Of a DNA stretch of 64,000 nt, positions 55,497 through 64,000 are shown piece by piece. The DNA is from Acidobacteriota bacterium. GTDB taxonomy: Bacteria; Acidobacteriota; Vicinamibacteria; Vicinamibacterales; UBA2999. Under the pieces are notes generated by a model, which had not been told where the DNA came from, searched no databases, and saw only the letters and a list, made by a program, of their open reading frames with translations. A program made the translations under genes and the position numbers. Where the stretch lies: contig JAKFYH010000023.1 of the NCBI GenBank assembly GCA_021730945.1, positions 62,001 to 126,000 of the forward strand, read 5' to 3'. Position 1 is the stretch's first letter. Each line of letters opens with the position of its first letter.

Positions 55497-56250
55497 GGGC
55501 TTGCACGGTCCACGCCCGCGTGCGATACACGACCCGAACCTGCGAACGCCCTTTCAGCTCTCGCCGGATCGCCCGCAGGATGCGCTGAAACCCCGCGGGC
55601 CCGGCTTGCACCTGGATGTCGTTCACCGAGCGCCAAATCCCGAGGTAACGTTCACGGCTCATCACTTCGACGTGCGTCCCTTCGACATACACGAGGTTCG
55701 CGAACCGCCCGGTGGCCAACAGCTTCGACTCGATCCCGTCCTGGCTCGATCCGGAGGACACGCGCTTGAGGCCAGGGATGTGTTCGCGGATGATCGCCTC
55801 GACGCGCCTGTCGACGGTGCTCCGCTCAAGATCCCGCGGGTTCCAAATGGCCGTGAAGTACCCGCCGGGCCTGAGGATGCGATGGAACTCGAGAAGCGCC
55901 TTCTGGTGATCCGCCCAGTGAAAGGAGGACCCCATCAATACCCAGTCGACACACCCTGCCGGCAGGCCGGTCCGTTCCGCGCGTCCCTGGCGCCAGCGGA
56001 ATCCCGACGCCTCGCCGAGCGCGCGCCGGCCTTCGCGGCGCATGGCCTCGTTCGGCTCGACCGCCTCACCGTGCAGCCCGAGGCACCCCAACTGCGCCGT
56101 CAGCTTGCCGGTGCCCGCGCCAACATCTGCCACGCGGATTCCCTCTCGATAGGCGCCGGTCGCGCCCACCAGCACCCGCAGCACGTGCTCAGCGTATCCA
56201 GGCCGGTGCCGATAGTGACGCGCAAGCGCGGTAAAGTCGCCGTGCTTCAT
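55486..56250 (-). CDS. Class I SAM-dependent methyltransferase
   Basis: 254 residues from ATG 56250 (ATGA overlap). ALARHYRHRPGYAEHVL, IRVADVGAGTGKLTAQLG (motif I), GEAVEPNEAMRREGR (motif II), GLPAGCVDWVLMGSSFHWAD (motif III) and ILRPGGYFTAIWNPRD form a Methyltransf_11 enzyme. The SSFHWAD motif is typical of a group acting on small molecules. Located between Wzt and the sulfotransferase-like gene, it is another candidate for the methyl group on phosphoramidate or on the glycan. Last 11 bases overlap the next start. Confidence 0.9.
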   Translation of the reverse strand: MKHGDFTALARHYRHRPGYAEHVLRVLVGATGAYREGIRVADVGAGTGKLTAQLGCLGLHGEAVEPNEAMRREGRRALGEASGFRWRQGRAERTGLPAGCVDWVLMGSSFHWADHQKALLEFHRILRPGGYFTAIWNPRDLERSTVDRRVEAIIREHIPGLKRVSSGSSQDGIESKLLATGRFANLVYVEGTHVEVMSRERYLGIWRSVNDIQVQAGPAGFQRILRAIRRELKGRSQVRVVYRTRAWTVQAHAD

Positions 56251-58022
56251 CGTTGCTCCCCTCCGGGGTCTGCCGCAATCGTCCAACGTCCCTCGCCTAC
56301 GAACACGGTGTTGGTGGGCGTCAGCCCCTTGCCGACAACCTTGAACTCCATGATGTGCGCCAGGGCGGCGTAGACTTCCTTGTTCATCGAATAGAAGACG
56401 ACCTGCTCGCGGTCGAGATACCCTTCGGCAGCGAAGAAGACGCTAATCGAATACGTGCCGAGCCCCAGCATCAGCCGGTCCAGTGCCAACGTTACGACGC
56501 CGCGGCGCATCCGGGTGCCGTCGATATGCAGCGATCGGGCGACGAACCGGCAGGCGCCGAGCACGCCGTCGCGATGCATCGAGATGACCACCTGTGGGCG
56601 TTCGTTAAGCCTCGGATCCTGAACGCGGAATGTCACCCGGATGGACACAGGTTCCCCATGCGTCGCGACGTGGACGACCTGGCCGTCGCGATCAACCAGC
56701 TCGATGTCCTCGACGACGATCGCGCCACTGCCGTGGACGCCCGTCCCGCTGATCACGTCGGCGGCTGACGCCTCGCTGGCCATCGGCGATACCACGTGAT
56801 CCACCCACTCCCCAGACGACGGCGGTAAGTCGCCAAAGTCGAGCGGCCGCTGGCCAACATAGACGCGAGCGAGCACCTGACAGGGTTCGGCCGACCAGTA
56901 CGACACGTGCAACGTGGCCGCCTCCAGCGCAGCGTCGGCAACGGGTGTCGCAAACTGCACGACGCCGACGACCTTGTGAAAGGGCGAGCCGTGGTTCTGA
57001 AACACCCGGCTGGGCCGCCCCTCCCAGACCTGCGACTCGCCCCAACACCCTGGCTCCTGCTGCAGGTGGCTGCCCTGCGCGTCGTCGAAGGCCCCGGACT
57101 CGATGGGGAGTCGATAGACCTGCCCGTTCACCTCCAGCGCCATCGCGCTCACGTAGACGGGTACCGGCTGAGGCCGATTCTGCCGCGCCTGCAATTCGAG
57201 GAGCGCTCGTGCGTGGCCCGGCTCGGCCTTGGTTTCCGCCCTGCGCTGCAGCTTGCGCGACCTGAGCCGCTCCTCTTCCTGCAGCCGGATGGACTCTTCG
57301 TAGGCCTTGACGATGGTCGGGCCGTCGCCGTCCATCAGGATACGGCCTCGATCGATCCAGATCAGCCGCTCGCAGATCTTGAGCGCCGAGTACACGTCGT
57401 GAGTGACCAGGAGCAGGGTGGTGCGGTCGGCCGACGTCAGCTGCCGCATCCGCTGGTAGCTCTTCTGTGAAAAATAGGCGTCGCCGACACCGAGCACCTC
57501 GTCGAGGACCAACAGTTCCGGCGAGATCGCCGTCGCCGTTGAGAACATCAGCCGCACACCCATGCCCGTGGAGTAGGTCTTGACCGGTTGGTCGATGTAC
57601 TCCTCCAACTCGGCAAACTCGATGATCTCGGTCAGCCGATCGTCGGCTTCCTGGCCCGTCACCCCCAGCTGTGCCAGGTAGGCATACACGTTCTGCCGGC
57701 CGCTGAAGTCCGGGTGAAACCCGGTGCCGATCTGCAGGAGCGCATGCACCTGGCCTGCCACCTGCAGCGCACCTGACGTCGGCTCCACGACACGGGTCAC
57801 CAGCTTGAGGAGCGTGCTCTTGCCGGCGCCGTTCCGGCCGATGATCGCCACCTTCTCGCCGCGCCGGATGTCGAGCGACACGCCGTCGAGCGCCGCGTGC
57901 TCCGAATACGCGTTCGGCTTCTGGCCCAGCAGCCCGAATATGTCGAGGAACCGGTAGTGCGGCTTCGTGTAGAGGCGGTAGACCTTGCGCAGATCGCGCG
58001 CGTGAATGACGACGTCTGTCAT
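56247..58022 (-). CDS. wzt: ABC polysaccharide-export ATPase with extended C-terminal glycan-binding region (Wzt family)
   Basis: 591 residues from ATG 58022 (ATGA overlap). Walker [10 protein letters not shown] (62-70), [18 protein letters not shown] (Q-loop region for Wzt), signature STGMG (151-155), Walker B LVLDEV (171-176), switch VTHD (206-209). After about 245 comes a charged helical linker, then a beta-rich C-terminus of about 300 residues, longer than the usual one-domain Wzt tail. In ABC-dependent O-antigen export, the Wzt C-domain recognises the modified chain end. Here the end group might be methylated or phosphoramidated (inference). The matching permease is about 36 kb away. Confidence 0.94.
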   Translation of the reverse strand: MTDVVIHARDLRKVYRLYTKPHYRFLDIFGLLGQKPNAYSEHAALDGVSLDIRRGEKVAIIGRNGAGKSTLLKLVTRVVEPTSGALQVAGQVHALLQIGTGFHPDFSGRQNVYAYLAQLGVTGQEADDRLTEIIEFAELEEYIDQPVKTYSTGMGVRLMFSTATAISPELLVLDEVLGVGDAYFSQKSYQRMRQLTSADRTTLLLVTHDVYSALKICERLIWIDRGRILMDGDGPTIVKAYEESIRLQEEERLRSRKLQRRAETKAEPGHARALLELQARQNRPQPVPVYVSAMALEVNGQVYRLPIESGAFDDAQGSHLQQEPGCWGESQVWEGRPSRVFQNHGSPFHKVVGVVQFATPVADAALEAATLHVSYWSAEPCQVLARVYVGQRPLDFGDLPPSSGEWVDHVVSPMASEASAADVISGTGVHGSGAIVVEDIELVDRDGQVVHVATHGEPVSIRVTFRVQDPRLNERPQVVISMHRDGVLGACRFVARSLHIDGTRMRRGVVTLALDRLMLGLGTYSISVFFAAEGYLDREQVVFYSMNKEVYAALAHIMEFKVVGKGLTPTNTVFVGEGRWTIAADPGGEQR

Positions 58023-58609
58023 GCCGCTCCTGACTTCCGCGCAAGGCCGGCGGTGCCGCGTGCGTAGTTCGTCCCGCAGGCCGCGCAGGTTGCCTCGGCC
58101 GGAGGCGTCCCACCGGCGACGAGCTTCACCCCGCACTCGCACATCCAGCCAGTGATCCGAGCCGGATTGCCCACCAGCAACGCGTAGTCGGGCACGTCCT
58201 TGGTGACCACCGCCCCCGCGCCAATGAATGCGTAGGCGCCGATGGTGTGACCGCACACGACCGTGCAGTTCGCACCCAGGCTCGCCCCTCGCCTCACCAG
58301 GGTTTGCCGGTACTCATCCTTGCGCGACACATGGCTGCGCGGGTTCACCACGTTGGTGAACACCATCGACGGCCCGCAGAACACATCGTCTTCGAGCATC
58401 ACACCAGTGTAAATCGACACGTTGTTCTGGACTTTGACGTTGTTGCCAATCACGACGCCGGGCGAGATCACCACGTTCTGGCCGATGTTGCAGCGCTCGC
58501 CGATGCGAGAGCCCGACATCAGGTGGGAGAAGTGCCAGACCTTGGTCCCCTTCCCGATTTCACATCCCTCGTCGACATACGAGGATTCATGCACGAAGAC
58601 GTCAGACAT
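58019..58609 (-). CDS. wlbB: UDP-2-acetamido-3-amino-2,3-dideoxyglucuronate N-acetyltransferase
   Basis: 196 residues. Left-handed beta-helix hexapeptides run through [40 protein letters not shown] (in parts) and [39 protein letters not shown] and [17 protein letters not shown] are the hallmarks of WlbB/WbpD. The C-terminus adds a CxC...CxxC zinc-ribbon-like piece ([16 protein letters not shown]). Reaction: acetyl-CoA-dependent N-3 acetylation giving UDP-2,3-diacetamido-2,3-dideoxyglucuronate. Its natural partner WlbA is the gene upstream; the aminotransferase step may use a DegT copy here or one outside the window. Confidence 0.93.
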   Translation of the reverse strand: MSDVFVHESSYVDEGCEIGKGTKVWHFSHLMSGSRIGERCNIGQNVVISPGVVIGNNVKVQNNVSIYTGVMLEDDVFCGPSMVFTNVVNPRSHVSRKDEYRQTLVRRGASLGANCTVVCGHTIGAYAFIGAGAVVTKDVPDYALLVGNPARITGWMCECGVKLVAGGTPPAEATCAACGTNYARGTAGLARKSGAA

Positions 58610-59567
58610 GGGTAATCACCTTGGGATGAGCGTCGGCCCCTGGCGGCTGGACGGCCGCCTGGCGTATCTGCGCGGTGAGCTCGACCGACGGCCGCGCGTC
58701 GGCAATGCCAAAACCCCGGCCGGCCAGCGTCTCTTCGTAGACGCGCGTGTGCAGGTCGGTGAACCCGTCACTGAACTCGACCTCCTGCCCGTCCACCGTG
58801 ATCGAACGGAAAGTGGTCTTGCTGCCCGGCTCGGGCGCAAAGGGCAGGTCCGCGGCCTCAGTGGACAGGAACCATTGCACGTCGGCCCGCGCCAGCACCA
58901 GCGTGCCGCCGGCGCGCTGGTCGTCACGCAGATGCACCGCCGACTGCTCCACCGGCCCGAACAGCCACGTCAGCAGGTCGAAGAAGTGGATGCCGATGTT
59001 GGTGACGATGCCGCCGGACCGGTCGGGGCGGCCTTTCCACGACACGTGGTACCAGCCGCCGCGCGCCGTGATGTAGGTCAACCGCACCTGGTGGCGCCGC
59101 CCGCCCTCCGCCTGCAATCGCTCGCGTAGTGCGATCAGCTGCGGGTGCACGCGCAACTGCAGGATCGTGAACACGCGGTTGCCTGACTCGTGCTCGAGTT
59201 CCTCGAGCGCGTCCAGGTTCCAGGGATTGATCACCAGCGGTTTCTCGCAGATGGCATGGGCGCCGACCCGCAGCGCCAGGCGGATGTGTGAGTCGTGCAG
59301 GTAGTTGGGCGAGCAAATTGTCAGGTAGTGAATCCGGGATTCCTCAGGGCCACGCCTCAACTTCTCGAGATGCCGGTCGAATCGCTCGAACTCGGTAAAG
59401 AACCGCACGTCAAACGCAAACCGGTCGAGCAGGCCGACGGCGTCGTGCGGATCGGTGGCCGCCACCAGCCGGTGCCCGCTGTCGTGGATCGCCTTGAGAT
59501 GGCGCGGCGCAATGTAGCCGGCCACGCCGGTAATCGCGAAGTTACGTGGACTGCTCGTCTCGGTCAT
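58602..59567 (-). CDS. wlbA: UDP-N-acetylglucosaminuronate 3-dehydrogenase
   Basis: 321 residues. [21 protein letters not shown] at the N-terminus is the WlbA/WbpB signature (in parts). [47 protein letters not shown] (catalytic Lys109) and [15 protein letters not shown] agree with that subfamily of Gfo/Idh/MocA enzymes. Reaction: oxidation of UDP-GlcNAcA at C3 to the 3-keto sugar, with recycling by alpha-ketoglutarate in some members. Needs UDP-GlcNAc 6-dehydrogenase for its substrate, not visible in this window. Start ATG 59567 overlaps the GT4 stop; its end overlaps wlbB by eight bases. Confidence 0.94.
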   Translation of the reverse strand: MTETSSPRNFAITGVAGYIAPRHLKAIHDSGHRLVAATDPHDAVGLLDRFAFDVRFFTEFERFDRHLEKLRRGPEESRIHYLTICSPNYLHDSHIRLALRVGAHAICEKPLVINPWNLDALEELEHESGNRVFTILQLRVHPQLIALRERLQAEGGRRHQVRLTYITARGGWYHVSWKGRPDRSGGIVTNIGIHFFDLLTWLFGPVEQSAVHLRDDQRAGGTLVLARADVQWFLSTEAADLPFAPEPGSKTTFRSITVDGQEVEFSDGFTDLHTRVYEETLAGRGFGIADARPSVELTAQIRQAAVQPPGADAHPKVITHV

Positions 59568-60688
59568 GAATCACGCCTCTCGGGCTCGGCCGTCCCGGCC
59601 GGGTTCAGCGCCTTGCGCAGGATCGCCGCCAACTGCGGTGCCGTCACTCGCAGCGAATAGCGCGCCTCGATGGTCTCGCGGCCGGTGGCGGCCAGCCGGC
59701 GGCGCAGACCGGCATCGACGAGCAGCCGTTCGAGCTTCTCCGCCCACTCCGCCGGATTGGCGGCCAGCAGGCCGTTCTCGCCGTCGCGAATGATCTCGCG
59801 GTTGACGCCCACCGCCGCCGCCACCACCGGCACGCCACACGCCATGAACTGGATCGCCTTGAAGCCGCACTTGCCACGCGCCCAGTCATCGTCGGTCAGC
59901 GGATAGACGCCGGCGTCACACGAGTTGAACAGGGTGACCTCATCGTCAAGCGACCAGGGCACGTCCTCGACCCGAACGCCAGGGAACCGCACGGGCTTGC
60001 CGGCGCCGCTCACCTTGAGCGTGAACGGCTGGCGGGCCGCGACCTGGGCGAGCACCGGCGCCAGCGCTTCAAGGTAAGGAAACGTCGTCGGACTGCCAAT
60101 CCAGCCAACCACCAATTCATGCGGGCTCACCGGCTCGGCGGCGCGAGGCACGAAACGGGTGGTATCGACGGCGGTCGGAATGACGCTCACGGCCGGCGTG
60201 TGCTGTCGGGCAAAGGCGGCGAGAAACTCGTTGCCAACCACGACCTGGGCGCTGAGCTTCAGGATCTGCGCCACCCGCCCCGGATCCTTCAGAAACGAGA
60301 TCGACCGATTGGCTTCGCTCACCGCGGGCAGAAAGATCGCATCGTCGAAGTCGTAGACGATCGGAAGGCCACGCCGGGCGATCATTCTCTCGATGATCGG
60401 TGGTCCCAGCGGGATGGCCTCGCGATAGAGGAACACGAGATCGTAGTCGCCGAGCGAGAACAACTCCCGCAGCCGCCGCCCCGCCAGCGACAGGAACGAC
60501 ACCGCCTTGCGGACATGCTGGCCGGGCTGGTAGACCAACTCGAAGAACTCGCGCGTATAGAACGGGCTGATGGTCACTTCGAAGCCCGCCTCACGCAAAT
60601 AGGGCACGAACTGGGCAATGCGAAACCGGCAGCCGGCGCCCTCCACCGGCATCGGCGACAGCGCCAGAACCCTGATTGGCTCGGGCAT
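59564..60688 (-). CDS. Glycosyltransferase family 4
   Basis: 374 residues from ATG 60688, which shares one base with the stop of the 71-residue gene. VLALSPMPVEGAGCRFRIAQFV opens (in parts) the GT-B N-domain; YDFDDAIFLPAVSEANR, VIPTAVDTTRFVPR, VGWIGSPTTFPYLEAL and GVYPLTDDDWARGKCGFKAIQFMACGVPVV (in parts) mark the donor domain with Lys and the E-x7-E-like region replaced by KCGFKAIQF. GT4 enzymes retain configuration. The donor is probably a UDP-sugar, and the wlb genes follow directly downstream. Longer frame upstream is a shadow of two other genes. Confidence 0.92.
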   Translation of the reverse strand: MPEPIRVLALSPMPVEGAGCRFRIAQFVPYLREAGFEVTISPFYTREFFELVYQPGQHVRKAVSFLSLAGRRLRELFSLGDYDLVFLYREAIPLGPPIIERMIARRGLPIVYDFDDAIFLPAVSEANRSISFLKDPGRVAQILKLSAQVVVGNEFLAAFARQHTPAVSVIPTAVDTTRFVPRAAEPVSPHELVVGWIGSPTTFPYLEALAPVLAQVAARQPFTLKVSGAGKPVRFPGVRVEDVPWSLDDEVTLFNSCDAGVYPLTDDDWARGKCGFKAIQFMACGVPVVAAAVGVNREIIRDGENGLLAANPAEWAEKLERLLVDAGLRRRLAATGRETIEARYSLRVTAPQLAAILRKALNPAGTAEPERRDS

Positions 60689-60903
60689 CACAAGCCGAAG
60701 CCAACACGGCGGCCAATCACTGCCGCCACTGCGGCGGTAGTGGCGGCCACGAGCCAGAAGCGGCGGCCGTGGTCGCCGGCCAGCGCCCTGGCCGCCGAAT
60801 GCGTCCACGCCGCGCCCGCCCGCGGCAGCAACCACCAGAACATCCGACCCGGCGTGCTGTCCGCGAAAATCGCCGCCGCGCGAGTATCGACCTCGTGGGT
60901 CAT
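60688..60903 (-). CDS. Small membrane protein of unknown function (71 aa)
   Basis: 71 residues from ATG 60903 (ATGA overlap with the TIG-protein stop); its TGA shares a base with the GT4 start. An N-terminal soluble part with FADSTPGRMFWWLLPRAGAAW has Trp pairs and may lie at the membrane; a clear helix FWLVAATTAAVAAVIG (about 49-64) follows. No family recognised. The double stop/start coupling with both neighbours argues that it is a real gene rather than chance; it may assist the TIG protein, the membrane GT-C-like protein or the GT4. Confidence 0.72.
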   Translation of the reverse strand: MTHEVDTRAAAIFADSTPGRMFWWLLPRAGAAWTHSAARALAGDHGRRFWLVAATTAAVAAVIGRRVGFGL

Positions 60904-61673
60904 GGTTCGGGGCTCCCGGCCGGGCTGATGTCGTCGATACGAAACAACAGATGGCCCGATGGTCCCTGGAACGTAATGTGGACATCGCGAACGAGCGCCA
61001 CCTGGCCGAGGGCACACCGCAGCGTGCCGCCGGGACCCACACTGGTCGGGCACGTCAGCACGATGGTGGCGGGCACATCAACGCGCTCCGGCACCGGCAC
61101 GGTCACGGTGAGGGCGTCCGACACCTTGACCCGCGCCGCCGACGGTTGGGGCTCCGAGCGGGCCTCAATGACGGCAATGGCCGCGTCGGTACCGTTCATG
61201 GGCCGGCCCACGCGCAATTCCGCCGCCTGATCGCGATTGAGGCCGACATACGTGCCGTGAATCCGCAGCCTGACCTGGGGCGGACGCATGGGTCCGGTCA
61301 CCGTCATCGCCTGTGGCAGGCGAGCCACTTCGCGGGCATGGTCGTACAACACCACGTCATAGGTGCCAGGCTCGAGCGCCGGCATCGGCACAAACGCCTG
61401 GGTGGTGCCATAGAACTGGAAGCCGGCGGCCTGGGTCGTGCCGAACGACACCCGCATGTAGGGCCTGAAGTTCTGGCCGTTCAGTTCGATCAGCAGACCG
61501 GCACCCTGATCGATTGCGATCGGTGAGATGCGCGAGAGCTGTGCCGGTGGATCACGGAACAACACGCGGAAACCAAACGCCGCGGGTACCCCGACAATCA
61601 GCAACCCGACCAGCAGCGCGTCAACCAGGTTGAACCGGCCGAACACTCTTCCTTGTGTGTCGATCACAGGCAT
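60900..61673 (-). CDS. Membrane-anchored IPT/TIG-like protein
   Basis: 257 residues from ATG 61673, one base from the upstream stop (an in-frame ATG 61691 is possible). IDTQGRVFGRFNLVDALLVG at residues 4-23 resembles the N-terminus of DUF4330 proteins, leading into one membrane helix (17-38). Then comes SRISPIAIDQGAGLLIELNG with FRPYMRVSFG: an immunoglobulin-like IPT/TIG domain (about 47-127), and a second beta-rich part of 130 residues. It likely sits with its large domain in the periplasm and may bind glycan or assemble with the neighbouring membrane protein. Function inferred only. Confidence 0.82.
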   Translation of the reverse strand: MPVIDTQGRVFGRFNLVDALLVGLLIVGVPAAFGFRVLFRDPPAQLSRISPIAIDQGAGLLIELNGQNFRPYMRVSFGTTQAAGFQFYGTTQAFVPMPALEPGTYDVVLYDHAREVARLPQAMTVTGPMRPPQVRLRIHGTYVGLNRDQAAELRVGRPMNGTDAAIAVIEARSEPQPSAARVKVSDALTVTVPVPERVDVPATIVLTCPTSVGPGGTLRCALGQVALVRDVHITFQGPSGHLLFRIDDISPAGSPEP

Positions 61674-61674
61674 C

Positions 61675-63039
61675 TCAAGCCTCAGCTCCATCCGGGAAGC
61701 GGAATGAACGCGGCACGGCACTTCGTATTCCCGACAACTTCGCCAGCAGCACGCTCAAGCCCAGGCCGCTGAACCAGACGAGGTAGGGCAGGGCCAGCGC
61801 GCGGTGGCGGACCAGCGTGCCGATGTTGCCGCTGGTCATCGCCACCAGGACCACGGCCATCACCAGGTGCGCGAAGAGAATGGCGGTCAACCACTTATCG
61901 CGCTGAAGCCCCGCCCACAATCCGAACGGCGCCAGCGCCACCAGCAAGTACCACACCAGTTGCTCGGGGAGATACGCCAGCTCCGCGCGTGAGGTCACCT
62001 GCCACGGTGCGGGAACCACGACGTAGGCCGCCAGTCCGCCCAGTGCATAGGCCACGGCGTCGGCCCGGGTCAGGTCGCCGGGCTCAGGCCGGCTGACATA
62101 GAACGACGGCTCGAGAATCATGTAGGAGTGCCCCGGTGCGTGCACGTGGTCCCAGTGGCGCTGAGCCGCGGTGGCAATCGCCCGATCAAGCGCGTCGAGC
62201 ACACTGCTGCGTGACAACAGGAACGGCGTCGCCACCGCGGCCGCCACCACCACCGCGAGCGCCAGCCGCCGGCGCGACCAGACGTAGGCAAGCACAATCG
62301 CGCCGGCCGTGCCGGCCCCGGCGACCACCAACCCGCCGTCGCGAATCGTTTCCGCGGCCAGCGCCACCGGCAACAACAGTCCCGCAGCCAGGAGGCGGAC
62401 CAGCCACGACGGCTGCCTCACCGCAGCCATGGTGGCCCACACCACCAGGGCCATCAGCGCGAAGAACACCGGCTCCTTCAACACCGAAATTGACCACGCA
62501 AACAGGCTCGGCAGAAACAGCAGCAACCCGAGGCCAAGTAGAGAGGCCGGCAGGCCAAACTGCGGCCGCACCGTGCGGTAGAGCGCGAAGGCACCAACCA
62601 GATAGACCAGCGCGCTGACCAGGTGGACGCCGTAGGGCGACGGACCCACCACCACCTGCAGCGCAGCCAGCAGCCAGACAAAGCTGGTCTGGATGGAGTC
62701 GTCGTAGGCGTAGCGCACGTCGGCCAGCGAGATCGGTATGCCCAGCGCCAGGTTGCGCAGCCATATCGACCGCTTGATGAAGTAGTCCTCGTCGCCAAAG
62801 AAGGTGCCGAATGGCACGCTGGCGTGATCGGTCGAGACAAACAGGCCGGCAATGGCCAGGACCCGCAGCCCGATGGCCGCCACCAGGATCGCCGTGAGGA
62901 TTCGCCGCTCGCTTTCGTCGGGCACTTGCCGGGCCCAGCGGATGAGCAGCGCAAACCCCAACCCGGTCACCACGAACAGCGGTGAGAGCAGGTAGGCCAC
63001 GCCAATCACCACACCTGCCGCCACGGCGCGCACCATCAT
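61675..63039 (-). CDS. GT-C-like polytopic membrane protein (possible glycosyltransferase or polymerase)
   Basis: 454 residues with about ten membrane segments. The first outer loop has FGTFFGDEDYFIKRSIWL (GDEDY at 82-86), the place where PMT/ArnT-type GT-C transferases hold their catalytic acid. A later outer loop HVHAPGHSYMILEPSFYVS may bind glycan. It could be a polyprenyl-phosphate-sugar-dependent transferase or a Wzy-like polymerase; Wzm/Wzt export makes the first more likely. Start ATG 63039 (ATGA overlap), with ATG 63036 also possible. Different from the three giant paralogues. Confidence 0.85.
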   Translation of the reverse strand: MMVRAVAAGVVIGVAYLLSPLFVVTGLGFALLIRWARQVPDESERRILTAILVAAIGLRVLAIAGLFVSTDHASVPFGTFFGDEDYFIKRSIWLRNLALGIPISLADVRYAYDDSIQTSFVWLLAALQVVVGPSPYGVHLVSALVYLVGAFALYRTVRPQFGLPASLLGLGLLLFLPSLFAWSISVLKEPVFFALMALVVWATMAAVRQPSWLVRLLAAGLLLPVALAAETIRDGGLVVAGAGTAGAIVLAYVWSRRRLALAVVVAAAVATPFLLSRSSVLDALDRAIATAAQRHWDHVHAPGHSYMILEPSFYVSRPEPGDLTRADAVAYALGGLAAYVVVPAPWQVTSRAELAYLPEQLVWYLLVALAPFGLWAGLQRDKWLTAILFAHLVMAVVLVAMTSGNIGTLVRHRALALPYLVWFSGLGLSVLLAKLSGIRSAVPRSFRFPDGAEA

Positions 63040-64000
63040 GCGAGCGCCTCCCGCAGCACGGTGTCGTAGCGGCTGGTCACCATCGGCAGTGAGAAGCCGG
63101 CCGCGCTTTCGCGCGCGGCCGCGGCCATCCGCGCGCGCCTCTGCGGGTCGGCGATCATCAGCCCAAGCGCCGAGGCCACCGCAGCCGGCGTATGTTCCGC
63201 CACCAGCATGCCGTCAACGCCGTGCCGGACAATATCCGCGGTGCCCGGAGAGCTGGTGGCCACCACCGGCACGCCGCACGCCATGGCCTCGATCAGGACG
63301 TTGCCAAATCCTTCGTAGCGCGAGGTCAAGGCAAACACATCGGCCCGGGCCATGAACTTCCAGGGGTTGGCCTGGAAACCACACCAGACTATGGCGTCGC
63401 CGAGGCCGCGCTCGGTGGCGAGTTGTTGCAGGGCCGGGCCGCGATCACCTTGTCCCAGCACGAACAGGCGCGCCGGCACCCGCGCCCGCAGCATCGCCAG
63501 CGCCTCGATCAGCAGCGGATAGTTCTTGGCATCGGCAAGCCGGCCGGCCGCCACGATTACCGGACGAGTCCACCGCGCTTCGTCTTCGGCGGCCAGCGGC
63601 TCGCGCGCGGCAACGGTCACCGCCTCGATGTCGACGGGATTGGGGACGACGCGCACGCGCGACGGGTCAACGCCGAAGGCGGCGGTCAAGTCGTGCGCGA
63701 CGCCGTGCGAACTGGTGATCACCAAGTCGGCAGCCGCGTACCCAAACCGCGTGGCCGACACGAACACGCGCTTCTGCCACGAGCCGCGCCACTGATAGTC
63801 GGCATCGTCGAGAAACGCCGTCATCGGCGTCTGCTGATGGAACACGACCCGCGCCCGCGTCAGCGCGGCGCGGACGGCCGACAGTACCGTGAAATAACTC
63901 AGAAACGACACGACGATGTCCGGGTTGGTGGCGGCGATGTAGTGCCGCAGTTCGCGCCAGCGCCCGAGGCGCGAACCGCTCTGCCCGGCGGCCAGCGCCA
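63036..64000 (-). CDS. Glycosyltransferase family 4, 5' end cut by window edge
   Basis: The frame runs open to the window edge, so the N-terminus is missing. HYIAATNPDIVVSFLSYFT starts the visible part, matching a GT4 N-domain's R-P-D-V-V motif. Then VVPNPVDIEAVTV, IVAAGRLADAKNYPLLIEAL, LFVLGQGDRGPALQQLA, FALTSRYEGFGNVLIEAMACGVPVVAT (in parts), the conserved E-x7-E being EGFGNVLIE. This is a standard retaining glycosyltransferase. A GTG at 63911 could be mistaken for a start but would remove most of the N-domain. Confidence 0.92.
   Translation of the reverse strand, partial: ALAAGQSGSRLGRWRELRHYIAATNPDIVVSFLSYFTVLSAVRAALTRARVVFHQQTPMTAFLDDADYQWRGSWQKRVFVSATRFGYAAADLVITSSHGVAHDLTAAFGVDPSRVRVVPNPVDIEAVTVAAREPLAAEDEARWTRPVIVAAGRLADAKNYPLLIEALAMLRARVPARLFVLGQGDRGPALQQLATERGLGDAIVWCGFQANPWKFMARADVFALTSRYEGFGNVLIEAMACGVPVVATSSPGTADIVRHGVDGMLVAEHTPAAVASALGLMIADPQRRARMAAAARESAAGFSLPMVTSRYDTVLREALA

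Noticed and set aside
1-64000. CRISPR arrays, tRNA or rRNA genes, transposases, integrases and attachment sites.
   Set aside because: No repeat-spacer pattern, RNA gene sequence or mobile-element protein was recognised on either strand.

Overview
The window is one continuous polysaccharide-assembly locus. About 50 protein genes all lie on the minus strand, so transcription runs from position 64000 down to 1. Almost every junction is a 1-4 base stop/start overlap (ATGA, GTGA, TGATG, TTGA) or a gap of a few bases. The only exceptions are four gaps of about 18-50 bases and one apparent gap of 98 bases that is probably a mis-placed start. I see no rRNA, tRNA, CRISPR array, insertion sequence or integrase, no convincing promoter, and no gene-free stretch above 300 bases. 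Base composition is roughly two thirds G+C by eye. ABC-type glycan export, undecaprenyl-phosphate-style glycosyltransferases and WlbA/WlbB enzymes point to a high-GC Gram-negative bacterium. Acidobacteriota or a similar soil/freshwater phylum would fit, but that is a weak inference.

Layout in transcription order. 64000-59564: a GT4 glycosyltransferase cut by the window edge, a GT-C-like membrane protein, a membrane-anchored IPT/TIG protein, a 71-residue membrane protein and another GT4. 59567-58019: wlbA and wlbB, for UDP-2,3-diacetamido-hexuronic acid. 58022-56247: Wzt, the export ATPase with a glycan-binding tail. 56250-47348: the most unusual block, with a methyltransferase, a sulfotransferase-like protein, an APS-kinase-like protein, a PEP-synthase-like dikinase, a class I glutamine amidotransferase (peptidase C26), a cytidylyltransferase-methyltransferase-beta-module fusion and another methyltransferase. 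Four of these match, by family and motif, the four activation enzymes of the Campylobacter jejuni O-methyl phosphoramidate (MeOPN) capsule pathway (Cj1415-Cj1418).

47351-29331: an SGNH-hydrolase-like protein, an AsnB-type amidotransferase, two GtrB/DPM-type glycosyltransferases, a methyltransferase, three paralogous giant membrane proteins (GT-C-like, about 825-874 residues), a GNAT, an epimerase, a DegT aminotransferase and a UDP-GlcNAc 2-epimerase. 29334-16216: two heparinase II/III proteins, a bi-domain dehydrogenase, a GT4-methyltransferase fusion, Wzm (the export permease), a second UDP-GlcNAc 2-epimerase, an epimerase and a GT2. 16166-1: two more AsnB proteins, a toroid glycan-lyase-like protein, two polysaccharide deacetylases, two DegT aminotransferases, a NodU/CmcH carbamoyltransferase, FemAB/GNAT and NeuD-like acyltransferases, a WbqC protein, a methyltransferase, an LPG-synthase-type membrane protein and a GT2 cut by the edge.

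Together these look like a factory for a highly decorated acidic glycan. It would contain amino and diamino uronic acids that may be amidated, carbamoylated, methylated, N-acylated and possibly phosphoramidated, exported by Wzm/Wzt and trimmed by lyases. A second theme is a recurring beta-rich module of about 100-116 residues, attached to or inserted into at least five and probably six otherwise unrelated proteins here. I did not recognise it as a named family.
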